Source of the DNA: Sorex araneus
Lineage: Eukaryota > Chordata > Mammalia > Eulipotyphla > Soricidae
Assembly (NCBI RefSeq): GCF_027595985.1
Contig: NC_073311.1
Location: 52,057,292 to 52,121,291 of the forward strand
Length of the DNA: 64,000 nucleotides
Reading direction: 5' to 3'
The notes under the pieces were generated by a model. It was not told the origin of the DNA. It saw only the letters and a program-made list of their open reading frames with translations, and ran no database searches. A program made the position numbers and the translations under genes. The number at the start of each line of letters is the position of its first letter. The stretch's first letter is position 1. This document shows, piece after piece, positions 11,401 to 20,203 of the stretch.

Positions 11401-14400
11401 TAAAAGTTAGGAAAAAATAAAAAAGACTACTCAATTAGTACAGCAGCAGTTTTACCCAAGGCAGTGTGTGGTTGGCATGTGTGTGTGGTTGTGTGCGTGT
11501 GTGTGTGTGTGTGTGTGTATGTGTGTGTGTGAAGCATACCAACTCAACACATTTTTTTTTTTTGCTTTTTGTCTCACACCTGGCAATGCTTAGGTGTTAC
11601 TCCTGGCTCTGTACTCAGGCAGTGCTCAGGGGACCATATGGATGCCAGGGACCAAACCTGGGTCAGACTCATGCAAGGCAAACGTCCTACCCGCTGTACT
11701 ATTGCTCCAGCTCCAACTCAACACATCTTGATTAAACACCTACAGTGTGCCAGATTCCATCGTAGGAACTTAGAATGCAATAGTCATCAAATAAATGTGT
11801 CTGGTTCCTTCCGGTGATTATAGTATGCCAACACATGTGGCTCTGAATCATTAATATGCTTATGAATTTATGGTCACATATCTATTAATGGTCACATATC
11901 TATATATATACGGATATATATAGATATGGTCACATGTCTATATATCCTGCTCAGATCGGGACTAGGCCTCTTCTGCCCAAATTCCCCATTTTCCAGTACT
12001 AGGCTGTCACATCCATGGACTGCCCCCAGCGCCATGTAATCCCATCAACAGCCAACATCCAGAGACTTTAAAACCAAGCTCCCAGAAGCGACATCTTATA
12101 GCCTAGTTCTCCCTCTAGGAGAACCTGGCAAGCTACCGAGAGTTTCCTGCCCACATGGGAGAGCCTCGCAAACTCCCCATGCCGTATTCATATGCCAAAA
12201 CCAGTAGCAATGATGGGTCTCATTCCCCTGACCCTGAAAGAGCCTCCAATGCGGCACCATTGGAAAGGACAAGTAATGAGAGGCTTCTAAAAATCTCAGG
12301 GCTAGGATGAATGGAGACGTTACTGAGACCACTTGAGAAATTTGACTATCAACATGATGATGATGATGTTATCTATATAGCAGTATCAGTATTTCATTCT
12401 ACTTCATATAGTCATGAAGGAAATGAAGTAGGGACCATCTGCTGATGGAGCACAGATGATTGTGTGCGGAAAATCGAAAAGTTTTTGATGAGCTCTCAAG
12501 GAAGAGTGCGTTGATTATGAAAAACAAAAAACAAACAGGAAAAAAGTTGGTGTACTGAGAAAAGCATGTGAAGACAGAGAGAAGTGAATTAGATTGGTGC
12601 ACAAGACAAGCACAGATGAATAACCTTTCCAGAAGACTTAAATACTTGCTTGTGTTCCTATGGCCATCACTGGACGAAAGACATTAACAGGATGTCCTTT
12701 CCACAGGCATTAGGTATCATGATAACCAACAGATGGAGGTGGCTCTAGTGATTTTGCCCCATCTCACTGGTAATTGAGGGACTAATTAGGGAAACATAAA
12801 AGGGATGTATCGAGAAACGGGGAACTTGTATGGAATAAGATTTATACCAGCATTTTAGTGTTTTTTAAAATGTGTTTGATATGCAAAAATTTACTAGCTG
12901 GATTTCTCCTTGAGTCAGCCCTCACACACTAGTACACAATGAAACAGGGAAATTGCATGGAATAAGATTTACACTAGCATTTTAATGTATTTTCCAATAT
13001 GCATTTGACATACAAAAATTTACAAGCTAGATTTTTTTTTCTTTGAGACAGCTCTCACACACTAGCACAGTATAAAGACAGACTTAACACTAAAAGCACA
13101 AATTTACACTCATTACTAACGGATGTACAACCATACACTGTGTAAATTATCATGACGACCACTCTTGAGTGCTTGCTGTCTCCCAATCACCACTGTTATG
13201 TTTTACATGCAGCATTCATTAGAAATTTAATAACGAGTTATTGCCAACTTTTTTTTTTAGATTAAAAATATTTGGGCTCAAAGAGGTGATTGATTGGCTC
13301 AAAGCTAGTCAGAGGGGTTGGAGCGATAGTACATCGGGTAGGGCATTTGCCTTGCACACAGCTGACTCAGGGTTCAATCCCCAGCATCCCATATGGTTCC
13401 CCCAGAACTGCCAGGAGTAATTTCTGAGTGCAGAGCCAGGAGTAACCCTTGAACATTGCTGGGTGTGACCAAAAAAGAAAAAAAAAATCTAATCAGAGTA
13501 GTAACTTAAAACCTATGAAATTTGAACTGGCCCATATGCATCTCTTAAACATACTTTACTCACAGTTAAAGGCCATTTAAGTTTCAGTTTCTCCCTCACC
13601 CTGGCTGTACGTCAAGCACTCCATAGCGACCTGCAATCACCGGCTGCCTTATGGGACAGAGCTGACCTAGGACATTTCTTTCATCACACAAGGTTCTGTT
13701 GCATGTACGGTGATACTCAAAATCACTCTTGGCTCAATTAGTGTTAGAGCATGCAAAGGCTGCTTTCTCATGTGTCTGGCTCATAGACAGCGAGGGGCTA
13801 ATGAGGCAGGCGAGCCTTACCCTCCCCTCACAGCCCGGCCCTGCTGCTTACCCGGCGACAGGTCCAGAGGAAGCTGAGCAGGTCCCCCTGGGCCACGTCC
13901 TCCAGCACCATGAAGAGCGGCAGCCTATCCGTGCAGCAGCCCTCCAGCTGGACCAGGTTCGGGTGCTTCCCCAGGTACTGAAAGAAGTGGATTCGCCCTA
14001 AGAAATCCTGCGCCTCTCGAAGCCCAACTGGTTCTGTGGAAGGCAGAAAAGCCACAGGCAACAGCAGTCACCAACATGAATCAAATGGAAGAAGGAGACG
14101 GGAAGGAACCCCTAGTGACCATCCTCAAGACTCCCGGCTCATAGACGGAAGGAACTAGAATGGGGACCTCTGGGGCTGGAGCTATAGCACAGCAGATAGG
14201 GCATTTGCCTTACACATGGCCGACCCGGGTTCGATTCCCAGCATCCCATATGGTTCCCCAGCACTGCCAGGAGTAATTCCTAAGTGCAGAGCCAGGAGTA
14301 GCCCCTGTACACCACTGGGTGTGACCCAAAAAGCAAAAAATAAATAAATAAATAAAAGAATGGGGACCTCAATGTTACTGATCTTGTATCAATGATGGCA

Positions 14401-17400
14401 ATGCTTCATAAACCTGTACTGGGTGGACTGGCGTGATAGCACAGCGGGTAGAGCGTTTGCCTTGCACGGGGCCAACCTGGGTTCAATCCCCAGCATCCCA
14501 TATGGTCTCCCAAGCACCACCAGGAGCAATTCCTGAGTGCAGAAACAGGAGTAACTCCTGAGCATTGCTAGGTGTGAACCAAAAAGAAAAAAAAAAATCC
14601 TGTATTGGTTTACTGCCACCTAAACAGACAAGAGTATTAGTCATATTGAGGTAGTATCATTTATCTAGGTCTCTTGATTGATAGTCTTGCTTCTCCCACC
14701 CTGATTCTTTTTATGCATCTATGATTACTGGGGAAAATCATGAGAATCAAAAGAAAAAAAAGACAGAAATGTACTATCAGGGAGAAATAGAATATAGTGA
14801 AGGAAAATGAAGAAACAGTCTCAGTCATAGTCCAAGTAATCTTCCACATGGGAACCTCAGTTCTGACAGCCTCTACAGATAACCCTGAGCTAGAGAGAGT
14901 CCCCGGAGGAACATGTCTGCCTCCAGCTTGCACTGTCCTTTCCTGCGCACTCTGCCCAGAACTGGGATCACATCTATCTGCTGATTAAACTCCCCACAGG
15001 TGAAGCCTGTTAGCATTCACGGCCAGGGGTGCATGGTGGAGCGTCTAGCGCTTCTCCTTGTACCTTTTAAAGCTCTGAGGATGACACTCTTGGGTTTGGC
15101 AGGGTCCCCGGTGTACATCTGTGTTCGGTAGATGGACGCACAAGTTCCACTGTAGATCTGCTCCACGACATCCGAGAGTCGCTCCCGGGGCACCTGGAGC
15201 TGAGCCAGGGTTTGTGCGCTGCTTTGTAGAAGGCTTTCCACCGAAGTCGCCTCAAGTGGCACCAACACACTTCCTCCAGGTCCCGCGGCTTCCCTGCGTA
15301 CATCCCGTACATCCGTCGATGGAGGCACAGGGGTAGAGTCTAGAAAAAGAGATGACACCAAACAGCTCTTCCAAAATGACCCCGAGAGATAGAGAAGGGC
15401 CCACCAAGTAAAGGGTGCTAGGAGGGCCCGCTCAGGGTGGGAGATGCAGGTTGAAAGTAGACTGTAGATCAAACATGATGGCCACTTAATACCTCTAAGC
15501 AAACCACAATACCCAAAAGGAGAGAAAGCGAGCAAAAGGGAATGCCCAGCCACAGAGGTGGGAGGGGGGGAGAGGACAGGATGGGGATGGTGGGAGGGAT
15601 GCTGGGAATATTGGTGGTGGAGAATGGGCACTGGTAGAGGGATAGGTACCAGGGTTCATTGTATGACTGAAATGCAATCATGATCAATGTATAACTGAAA
15701 CACAAGCATGATAGTTTGTTAAGTCTGAAACTGTACCTCACAATGATTCACTAATAAAAAAAAATTTTTTAAATGGCCCTGAGAACTCCAGGAAAGCAGA
15801 GCCCGGGACAAATTGGCAAGCAAGTTCCTCTTGCTACTTAGTCTCCAGCCAGTGAAGGGCTTCCTCCTGAAGCTTTCCTATGAACCAGCATCTCTACCAA
15901 TCTTGCTAAAATTTTATAGTGATCCCACTACATCTGAGACAACTTGAGGTAGACCTTTGGGAAGTGGAAGGGACATCTCCTTTTCATCTTCCTTGATATT
16001 AGATAGTACCATTAGGGAAGTGTTTGCGTAGGTAGCTAAACCACAAATGGTAGTGTTCAAAGCTATGGTTGGTTCTTCTTTCTTAATGTTGGCTTAAAAC
16101 TACACAAACAAAAGACTACTCCCTCCCAAATACTAGCCCTGTAGATCTGTCCATGCTTAGCTTCCAAGATCAGATAAGGAGAGATATGTTCAGGGTAGTT
16201 TGGCTGTAGGCAAAGGCAGATTTAAAGTGACATATGGACGGTGATGGACAGTCTTGGACACTTTTTGGTGATGAAAGTGCAGTATAACAGTACATCAATA
16301 CACTATTTTAACCATGTTACCTTAACTACAATATAAAAAAATGGGGGGCAGGCAAAGAGATAAGGTGGGTAAGGCATTTGCCTTGCATGCAGCCAACCCA
16401 GGTTCAATCCCTAGCATCTCATACAGTTCCTGAGCACCACAAAGGGTGATCCCTGAGTGCAGAGTCAGGAATAACCCCTGAACACCCCTGGGTGTGATAA
16501 AAAAAAAAAAAGTGTTACTTTCACCTCTCCTTAACCAATTTTTCTCCACTGGAAAAGAGAACTTTTGCTTATATCCTGGTTCATTCATTAATTTATTCAC
16601 TTGTTCAACAAATATAACCTCCTACATGTCAGTCACTGTTTTGCGTATTGGAAATTGGCAAGATCCAGATTTTAAGAAGATTGCTAACTAGTGACAGGAG
16701 AGAAGAATCGGTTAATAATACACAGAGTGATGAGAGTTGTAGAGGAAAACTGGACAATATGTACCCTCAGTGATGCTATTTTATGTTTGAAGGGCATAAA
16801 AGGCTGGTCTTCTGAAGAATACCTTGCCATTTGGAACAAACCAGGCTGGTCTGGTATCCAAAGGGCATTACAGGCAAAGGGAACAAGAGGCTCAAAGAAT
16901 TGAGGGTGGGTCAGGGTTATGTGAAGTGACCACAGCTGGAACCAAGTGGAATTGTAACAGGGGAGATTCGGGCAGGGGGGGGCGCGGAGGGAGGGGTTAA
17001 GCAGGGAACTGACAGGTTTGGGTTATGCAGAAAACTGACAGAATTGACTCAACTCCTTCAAAAATTATTCTGGCTGCTCTGAAAATAGACCACAAAGGAG
17101 TATGAGCAAAGCAAAAGAAATGAGAGAAACGAGTTTGGAGCATCTATAATAGTCTGTGAACTGATGGCCATTTCCCACGATCCAGAGGACCATTGGGGAA
17201 GGGCGTTTGCAAGGGGATTTCAGGAACTTTGTTTGGGACTTATTACCGAGGAGATTGTACTAGATCGATGTAGGTGGTCTACTATAAGAATCTGGAATTC
17301 AGCAGGTCTATTCTCAGGGTAGAGAGAATGTTTTTGAACCCTCAGAAGACTGGAAATGAGGTCATTTCAGAAGTGGCTGAAAATTTAAAAGTCAAAGACT

Positions 17401-20203
17401 TTTCTATTTTTGAGGGGGTGAGAGGAGGGCACATCCAGGCGGGGATTGGAGGACCATATGGGATGTTGGGGATTAAACCTGGGTTGGGTGTGTGCAAAGC
17501 AAGTACCCTCCTACTGCACCGTTTCTCCAGCCCAAAAGTCAAAGGCTTTTCAAGAAGATTCAGTGCCAAAGCTTTTCAAATAATTTTGACTTGTAAAAGA
17601 CTTGGCATGCCAAAAACTTGACATTTCTGGAGCAATCTTGCAAAGTTTGTAGAATAGTGTGACTAAAAACATTATTTCAGTAAATTCAGAAGCAAAAGTG
17701 ATGAATAGAAGTAGCAAAACACAAGTCTAGAAGTCATTCTTGTAAGAGTAAATTATTTCAAAAATTGGGATAAAATTGAGCAAAAGGCTAGAAATCAGTA
17801 CCTATAGAAATTCATATCACTGTCAGGATTTTTTCCCCCTTCTTTTTACTCTAAAGTTTCCTCTATGTGCTGATTTTGTTATGGGCTCAATGGTATTTTT
17901 TAAAGAACATGTTATAATCTTCTCCAAACCCTTTGAAGACCCCTCCCCAAGCATCTCTAGGTGTGTCCCAGGGGCCCCTGTGTTCACAAGGTGTAGCCTC
18001 ACTGGGGAAAAAAAAAACAAAACTTTTTTTTAACTCTAATTGATAATTTCATTATCATTTTAAGTTTTTAAAACTTTTTATTAGAGAATCACTGTGATGT
18101 ACAGTTACAAACTTATGAACTTTTGTGTTTGCATTTCATTCATACAGTGACAATTGGCCCATCCCTCCACCAGTGCCCATTCACCTCCACCAATGATCTC
18201 AGTATCCCTCTCACCACCCCACCCTGCCTCTGCAGCAGGGCATTCCCCTTTGTTCTCTCTCCTTTTGGGTGTTGTAGTTTGCAATAGAGGTATCGAGTGG
18301 CCTTCATGTTCCGTCTATGGTCTACTTTTAGTTCGCATCTTCCGACCCAAATGTGTCGTCTCATCATACATCCCAGAATGGCAGAATAGATCTGATAGCA
18401 GTGACCATGTAAAATGTCATCCTTTGAGGCTAGTGAGAAAGCTATCCGTTTGACCCAATAGGTCTTGCTCTCCAGTTCTGTCACATGACCAGAGATTTGA
18501 TAATTACAGTAGGACAGAGAAAACACAAACAGGACACTCCTGCCTACTCTCTTCGCCAGCCCATAGGCACCTACGCGGGATTTCCTGGGAAAGAGCTCAC
18601 CCCCTTTCCACAACGCAGAGGCGACCCGGGCGGCTTCCACTGAAGAGACACAAACCCCCTGCCTAAGACCTTCTTCTCCTCCATCAGCATCTTCCTGAGT
18701 TCCCGCCCACCCCAGTTTGAACTTTACCTTGCGGTCCAGGAGACTGGCACTGGACTCGGTGTCCTCTGATAAAAAGCCACAGGATGATGGCAAGAGTGAT
18801 AATGAAGACGGCAATAAAGAAGGTTGGGACCACGATGATTTCATACTGCTGTTCCTGGAGCACTGGGCAGGAAGAGAAGAGGGTGAGCCACCAGCCCCCT
18901 CTGACCCCCAGGCCTCAGCTCACTGTCGCCAAAATACCATCTCTCCTCCTTCTTCCCCCCGACTTCCATCCAGTGTAATCGCTATTGGACACAAGTCTCC
19001 AGTGAGAACCTAGTGTCCTTGCTCCTTAGCCCACAGCCTGTGCGCTGTATCTCCAAAAGGAGGTGGCACACTGGGACTTCTGATTGGTCGGTTCCCCCTT
19101 CAAGACACAGGCCTGATTACCTTTTCCTTGATCAACACTGTTTTCGTTTCTACTGGACATCAAAAGAGTCCCCTGTTCGTTCTGCTTTTGCTTTTGCTTT
19201 TTGAGTCACACCCGATACTTCTCAGGGATTACTCCTGGCTCTGCACTCAGGAATTACTCCTGGCAGTGCTCAGGGGACCATATGGGATGCTGGGGATTGA
19301 ACCCTCAATGGCCATGTGGGGGGCAAAAGCCCTCCCCGCCGTATTATCTCTCTAGCTCGAGTCCCCTGTTCTAATCATGAACAGCCGAGCAGCCAGGGAA
19401 GTAAAAACTGCCAAAGACAGACTGCAATGCCTGACTTCTTCCTCCCAACTTCCATTCAGTGGATTTGCTATTGGGCACAAGTCTCCAATGACAAACCCAG
19501 TGTCCTTGCTCCTTAGCTCACGGCCAGTGCTCTCTATCTCCAAAAGGAGGTGGAACATTGGGACTTCTGATTGGCCGGTTCCCCCTTCAAGAAAATGGCC
19601 TGATGACCTTTTCCTTGATCACCACTGTTTCATTTCTACTGGAAACCACATCCTTTTCCTTCTAATGATGAGGGAAACAGTCCCCTGTCCTCAACATAAA
19701 CAGCCAAGCAGCCAGGGAAATAAAGGCTGCCAAAGGCAGACGGTCACACCTGCCTACAGGCTGTGCTGGGGACACCCTCGAGACAGTGCTCCTTGCTCGG
19801 TGACCGCAGAACATACCCAGAGCAGGAGGTCCTGACCTGCTTTGGAAAGAACAAGCCTGAGACTCTCTGCACCTGCCCTCTCCTGCCTGTCTCCTGCAGA
19901 CGCCCCTCTCACCCCATCCGACACTGTAAAATTCAAACTCCTGATCTTGTCCAGGTTTTCTGATTTAGGGGGTCAGCGAGGCACCCCGTGAGTGAGAAAC
20001 CCGAGTCCTGCCCACCGTCAGAGGCTGCCGCTTGGTCCTCCTCTGGCTCTCGGCGGGATCTTCCACCCACTGAACCCACCCAGGTCTTCATCCGTCATCT
20101 TCCCATCAGCAGGGAGGCGTCCGTGGTGCCCGGACGTACCACACAGCTTGTCGCTGAGACTGCAGCCCAGGAGCGCCCGCATGGTGCCCCTCTCCGTGCC
20201 CAT
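4002..20203 (-). CDS. STYK1: STYK1, kinase-like single-pass membrane protein (9 coding exons)
   Basis: Joined exons 20203-20140, 18862-18728, 15339-15064, 14033-13852, 11164-11081, 9070-8862, 7012-6972, 6288-6192 and 4206-4002 give 1,293 bases, a clean 430-residue frame (human 422). Every junction is GT-AG and phases match. Residues about 30-53 form one membrane segment; there is almost no extracellular part. The cytoplasmic kinase-like domain holds a degenerate glycine loop (128-136), VILR at 152-155 where human has VILK (Lys147), HGDVAARN (257-264) as catalytic loop, GLG (277-279) in place of DFG, and APE (302-304). The C-terminus YTYSVL keeps the Tyr equivalent to human Tyr417. Known role of the family: signalling to MAPK and PI3K/AKT, and autophagy regulation; catalysis is doubtful. 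The shrew Lys-to-Arg change strengthens a pseudokinase reading. No frameshift or early stop was seen. YBX3 upstream on the same strand matches human synteny. Confidence 0.95.
4599..4783 (+). mobile_element. Type A SINE
   Basis: Full-length, with an (AAT)n tail. Flanks ATCTGATGATATA and ATCTGATTATATA form a 13-bp duplication with one difference. Confidence 0.9.
4915..5091 (-). mobile_element. Type A SINE, old and divergent
   Basis: Reversed body recognisable from CAGTGCTCAGGGTTTACTCC, AACCCAGATCGGCTGCAT and CTATTTCTCTGGCTCC. No clean target duplication. Confidence 0.65.
5102..5283 (-). mobile_element. Type A SINE
   Basis: Reversed full-length copy starting in a T-run. Flanked by CAATTAGTTGTGATTTT on both sides (about 5,089 and 5,285), a perfect target duplication inside the end of the older SINE to its left. 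Confidence 0.9.
5391..5600 (-). mobile_element. Type A SINE with long A-tail
   Basis: Reversed copy with about 35 T at its left edge. It contains a small internal duplication (CAGCCTGGGTC next to CGGCCGCGTGC). Flanks TCCTTTGGATATTTT are duplicated. Confidence 0.9.
6192..6288 (-). CDS. STYK1: STYK1 coding exon 8
   Basis: Residues 331-363 with split codons at both ends. Acceptor CAACAG at 6,289-6,294, donor GTAAGTGG at 6,191-6,184. Encodes GAPPYPEVPP, LQRRKIMKRPSSC and NTM, the C-lobe stretch of human STYK1. It lacks a long open frame on its own and was found by phase and homology. Confidence 0.93.
6289..6971 (-). other. STYK1: STYK1 intron 7
   Basis: Unique sequence with a short GGAA-rich stretch at 6,755-6,815. 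No SINE or other recognisable element. Confidence 0.7.
6972..7012 (-). CDS. STYK1: STYK1 coding exon 7 (41 bp)
   Basis: Very short exon coding residues 317-331, with WSFGILLYEMVTLG, the kinase subdomain IX core. Acceptor TTTTACAG at 7,013-7,020, donor GTGAG at 6,971-6,967. Phases join exons 6 and 8 exactly. Confidence 0.93.
7013..8861 (-). other. STYK1: STYK1 intron 6
   Basis: Mostly unique AT-rich sequence (7,020-7,940), one young SINE, and a decayed SINE-like piece at about 8,480-8,590. Confidence 0.65.
7941..8116 (+). mobile_element. Type A SINE
   Basis: Near-consensus copy. Perfect 12-bp target duplication AAATTGTTCTCA (7,929-7,940 and 8,117-8,128). Confidence 0.93.
8862..9070 (-). CDS. 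STYK1: STYK1 coding exon 6 (catalytic-loop exon)
   Basis: Residues 248-317. Acceptor GTGCCAG at 9,071-9,077, donor GTACGG at 8,861-8,856 (non-optimal +3/+4). Encodes FHGDVAARN (HRD region with Gly for Arg), CGLGLA where a DFG should be, and LKWLAPERLL containing the APE motif. The last split codon reads Ile with exon 7 (human Val). Confidence 0.95.
9163..9333 (-). mobile_element. Type A SINE, old
   Basis: Reversed and diverged: CACACTTGGCGATGCTGAGG, then CAGGAATTACTCCTGGCAAT, then GCAAGGCAAGC, ending CCCTGGCCCC. Confidence 0.7.
9478..9680 (+). mobile_element. Type A SINE
   Basis: Full-length copy with mixed tail (CAAA)n(TAAA)n. Confidence 0.85.
10035..10195 (-). mobile_element. Decayed SINE with (GTT)n tail
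   Basis: Reversed tRNA-like head remains (GGGACTGAACCCAGGGCCC, CACTCTAGCCCCTTGAGC); the tail became (GTT)n at about 10,040-10,070. Confidence 0.5.
10710..10727 (+). repeat. Poly-G tract
   Basis: Fourteen or so consecutive G followed by CGGG in otherwise AT-rich sequence; a length-variable site prone to sequencing error. Confidence 0.7.
10936..10986. repeat. (TA)n / TATG-rich microsatellite
   Basis: Alternating purine-pyrimidine stretch of TATA, TATG and CATA steps, 95 bases from STYK1 exon 5. Confidence 0.75.
11081..11164 (-). CDS. STYK1: STYK1 coding exon 5 (84 bp)
   Basis: Residues 220-247, phase 0 at both ends. Acceptor TTTAG at 11,165-11,169, donor GTAAGATG at 11,080-11,073. Encodes DVMTMEGLLYDLTEKQ and HIGKQVLLAL, helix-E region of the kinase fold. 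Confidence 0.94.
11478..11532. repeat. (GT)n microsatellite
   Basis: Interrupted (GT)n with single GC and AT steps. Confidence 0.85.
11553..11712 (-). mobile_element. Type A SINE
   Basis: Reversed copy lacking part of the CAGGAATTACTCCTGG segment. Perfect 14-bp target duplication CCAACTCAACACAT (11,539-11,552 and 11,713-11,726). Confidence 0.9.
11882..11945. repeat. TATATA-rich imperfect repeat
   Basis: Three copies of GGTCACATNTCTAT mixed with TATA and GATATA steps (11,871-11,945). Confidence 0.6.
11950..12372 (+). mobile_element. About 400-bp retroposon with (GAT)n 3' end, copy 2
   Basis: Plus-oriented relative of the element at 300-655. Ends with GAGACGTTACTGAGACC and a (GAT)n run. Its upstream part (GGCTGTCACATCCATGGACT, CATCAACAGCC) has faint relatives at 21,555-21,620 and 41,230-41,265. 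Confidence 0.65.
12814..13072. repeat. Local tandem duplication, two units of about 127-132 bp
   Basis: Unit 1 (12,814-12,940) and unit 2 (12,941-13,072) share ATGGAATAAGATTTA, CAGCATTTTA/TAGCATTTTA, CAAAAATTTACNAGCT and CTCACACACTAG. They differ by scattered substitutions and a longer T-run in unit 2. Confidence 0.85.
13165..13315 (+). repeat. MIR-like fragment
   Basis: Weak match to the MIR core and 3' part: GAGTGCTTGCTGTCTCCCAA, then AAGAGGTGATTGATTGGCTC followed by AAAGCTAGTCAG. Confidence 0.4.
13317..13488 (+). mobile_element. Type A SINE
   Basis: Head GGGGTTGGAGCGATAGTACA; flanks CTAGTCAGAG and CTAATCAGAG suggest the target duplication, within the end of the MIR-like fragment. Confidence 0.85.
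13852..14033 (-). CDS. STYK1: STYK1 coding exon 4
   Basis: Residues 159-219. Acceptor TCCACAG at 14,034-14,040, donor GTAAGC at 13,851-13,846. Encodes EAQDFLGRI, YLGKHPNLVQLEGCC, LPLFMVLEDVAQGDLLSFLW: helix C to hinge of the kinase fold. The helix C Glu equivalent is not obvious, as in the human protein. Confidence 0.95.
14171..14356 (+). mobile_element. Type A SINE
   Basis: (TAAA)n-tailed copy. Perfect 14-bp target duplication AGAATGGGGACCTC (14,157-14,170 and 14,357-14,370). Confidence 0.93.
14423..14597 (+). mobile_element. Type A SINE
   Basis: Head GGTGGACTGGCGTGATAGCA; flanks CCTGTACTGG and CCTGTATTGG. Confidence 0.85.
15064..15339 (-). CDS. STYK1: STYK1 coding exon 3 (glycine loop and beta-3 strand)
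   Basis: Residues 67-159. Acceptor TCTAG at 15,340-15,344, donor GTACAAGG at 15,063-15,056. The first 25 residues (PVPPS, GPGGSVLVPLE) are poorly conserved juxtamembrane. Then LAQLQVPRERLSDVVEQI, the worn glycine loop IYSGTCASIY, and KPKSVILRALK. The codon for the beta-3 position is AGA (Arg155) where human STYK1 has Lys147. Confidence 0.95.
15425..15765 (+). mobile_element. Purine-rich retroposon (LINE 3'-end-like), copy 1
   Basis: Markers of the family: GTAGACTGTAGATCAAACAT, CAATACCCAAAAGGAGAGA, GGAATATTGGTGGTGGAGAA, TGGGCACTGGTAGAGGGAT, TGTATGACTGAAATGCAATC, CTGTACCTCACAATGATTCA, then an A-rich end. Confidence 0.7.
16340..16512 (+). mobile_element. Type A SINE, divergent
   Basis: GGCAGGCAAAGAGATAAGG head; body CCCAGGTTCAATCCCTAGCA; ends with TGTGAT and an A-run. 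Confidence 0.75.
17440..17536 (-). mobile_element. SINE fragment
   Basis: Only the tRNA-related half remains: GGACCATATGGGATGTTGGG, AAACCTGGGTTGGGTGTGTG, GTTTCTCCAGCCC. Confidence 0.65.
18067..18470 (-). mobile_element. Purine-rich retroposon, copy 2
   Basis: Reverse-oriented. T-rich start, AATCACTGTGATGTACAGTT, CCATCCCTCCACCAGTGCCC, TCTCCTTTTGGGTGTTGTAG, then upstream body TCGAGTGGCCTTCATGTTCC and CTACTTTTAGTTCGCATCTT. It extends further 5' than most copies, ending about 260 bases from STYK1 exon 2. Confidence 0.7.
18728..18862 (-). CDS. STYK1: STYK1 coding exon 2 (transmembrane segment)
   Basis: Residues 22-67. Acceptor TGCCCAG at 18,863-18,869, donor GTAAAGT at 18,727-18,721. Starts VLQEQQYE and holds the hydrophobic run from about Ile30 to Ile53, ending WLFIRG. 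Phases join the ATG exon and exon 3. Strong similarity to human over the membrane span. Confidence 0.95.
18949..19755. repeat. Tandem duplication in STYK1 intron, about 310-bp unit
   Basis: Copy A (18,949-19,434) and copy B (19,435-19,755) share CACAAGTCTCCA, GTGTCCTTGCTCCTTAGC, TATCTCCAAAAGGAGGTGG, GGGACTTCTGATTGG, GGTTCCCCCTTCAAGA, CCTTTTCCTTGATCA and CAGCCAGGGAA. Copy A is longer only because a SINE (19,179-19,358) interrupts it. Confidence 0.9.
19179..19358 (-). mobile_element. Type A SINE inside duplication copy A
   Basis: Reversed copy. Perfect 13-bp target duplication GAGTCCCCTGTTC (19,166-19,178 and 19,359-19,371). Absent from copy B, where the empty site reads CAGTCCCCTGTCC. Confidence 0.93.
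20140..20203 (-). CDS. STYK1: STYK1 coding exon 1 with start codon
   Basis: Residues 1-21 plus the first base of codon 22. ATG at 20,203-20,201 (context GAGATGG); a second in-frame ATG at 20,182-20,180 (context ACCATGC). Encodes LLGCSLSDKLC, matching the human N-terminus. The human Met1 aligns with residue 5 here, which is Arg, so the true start is either 4 codons upstream (430 aa) or 3 codons downstream (423 aa). Donor GTACGT at 20,139-20,134. Confidence 0.88.

Larger units (their letters stand above)
11165..13851 (-). other. STYK1: STYK1 intron 4
   Basis: Holds a (GT)n tract, SINEs, the second copy of the (GAT)n-ended retroposon, a 127-bp tandem duplication and a MIR-like fragment at about 13,165-13,315. 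Confidence 0.7.
14034..15063 (-). other. STYK1: STYK1 intron 3
   Basis: Two type A SINEs head to tail in the same orientation; the rest (14,600-15,060) is unique. Confidence 0.7.
15340..18727 (-). other. STYK1: STYK1 intron 2
   Basis: Contains two copies of the purine-rich retroposon family (15,425-15,765 and 18,067-18,470), two SINE pieces, and unique sequence at 15,770-16,335, 16,520-17,435 and 17,540-18,060. An ancient-repeat-like motif (TTCATTCATTAATTTATTCA) lies at 16,580. Confidence 0.65.
18863..20139 (-). other. STYK1: STYK1 intron 1 (between first and second coding exons)
   Basis: Largely made of a tandem duplication (18,949-19,755) with a SINE in one copy; 19,756-20,139 is unique. 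Confidence 0.75.

Noticed and set aside
18140-18844. 234-codon open frame on the minus strand
   Set aside because: Reads through STYK1 exon 2 in a wrong frame and through a retroposon; chance frame.
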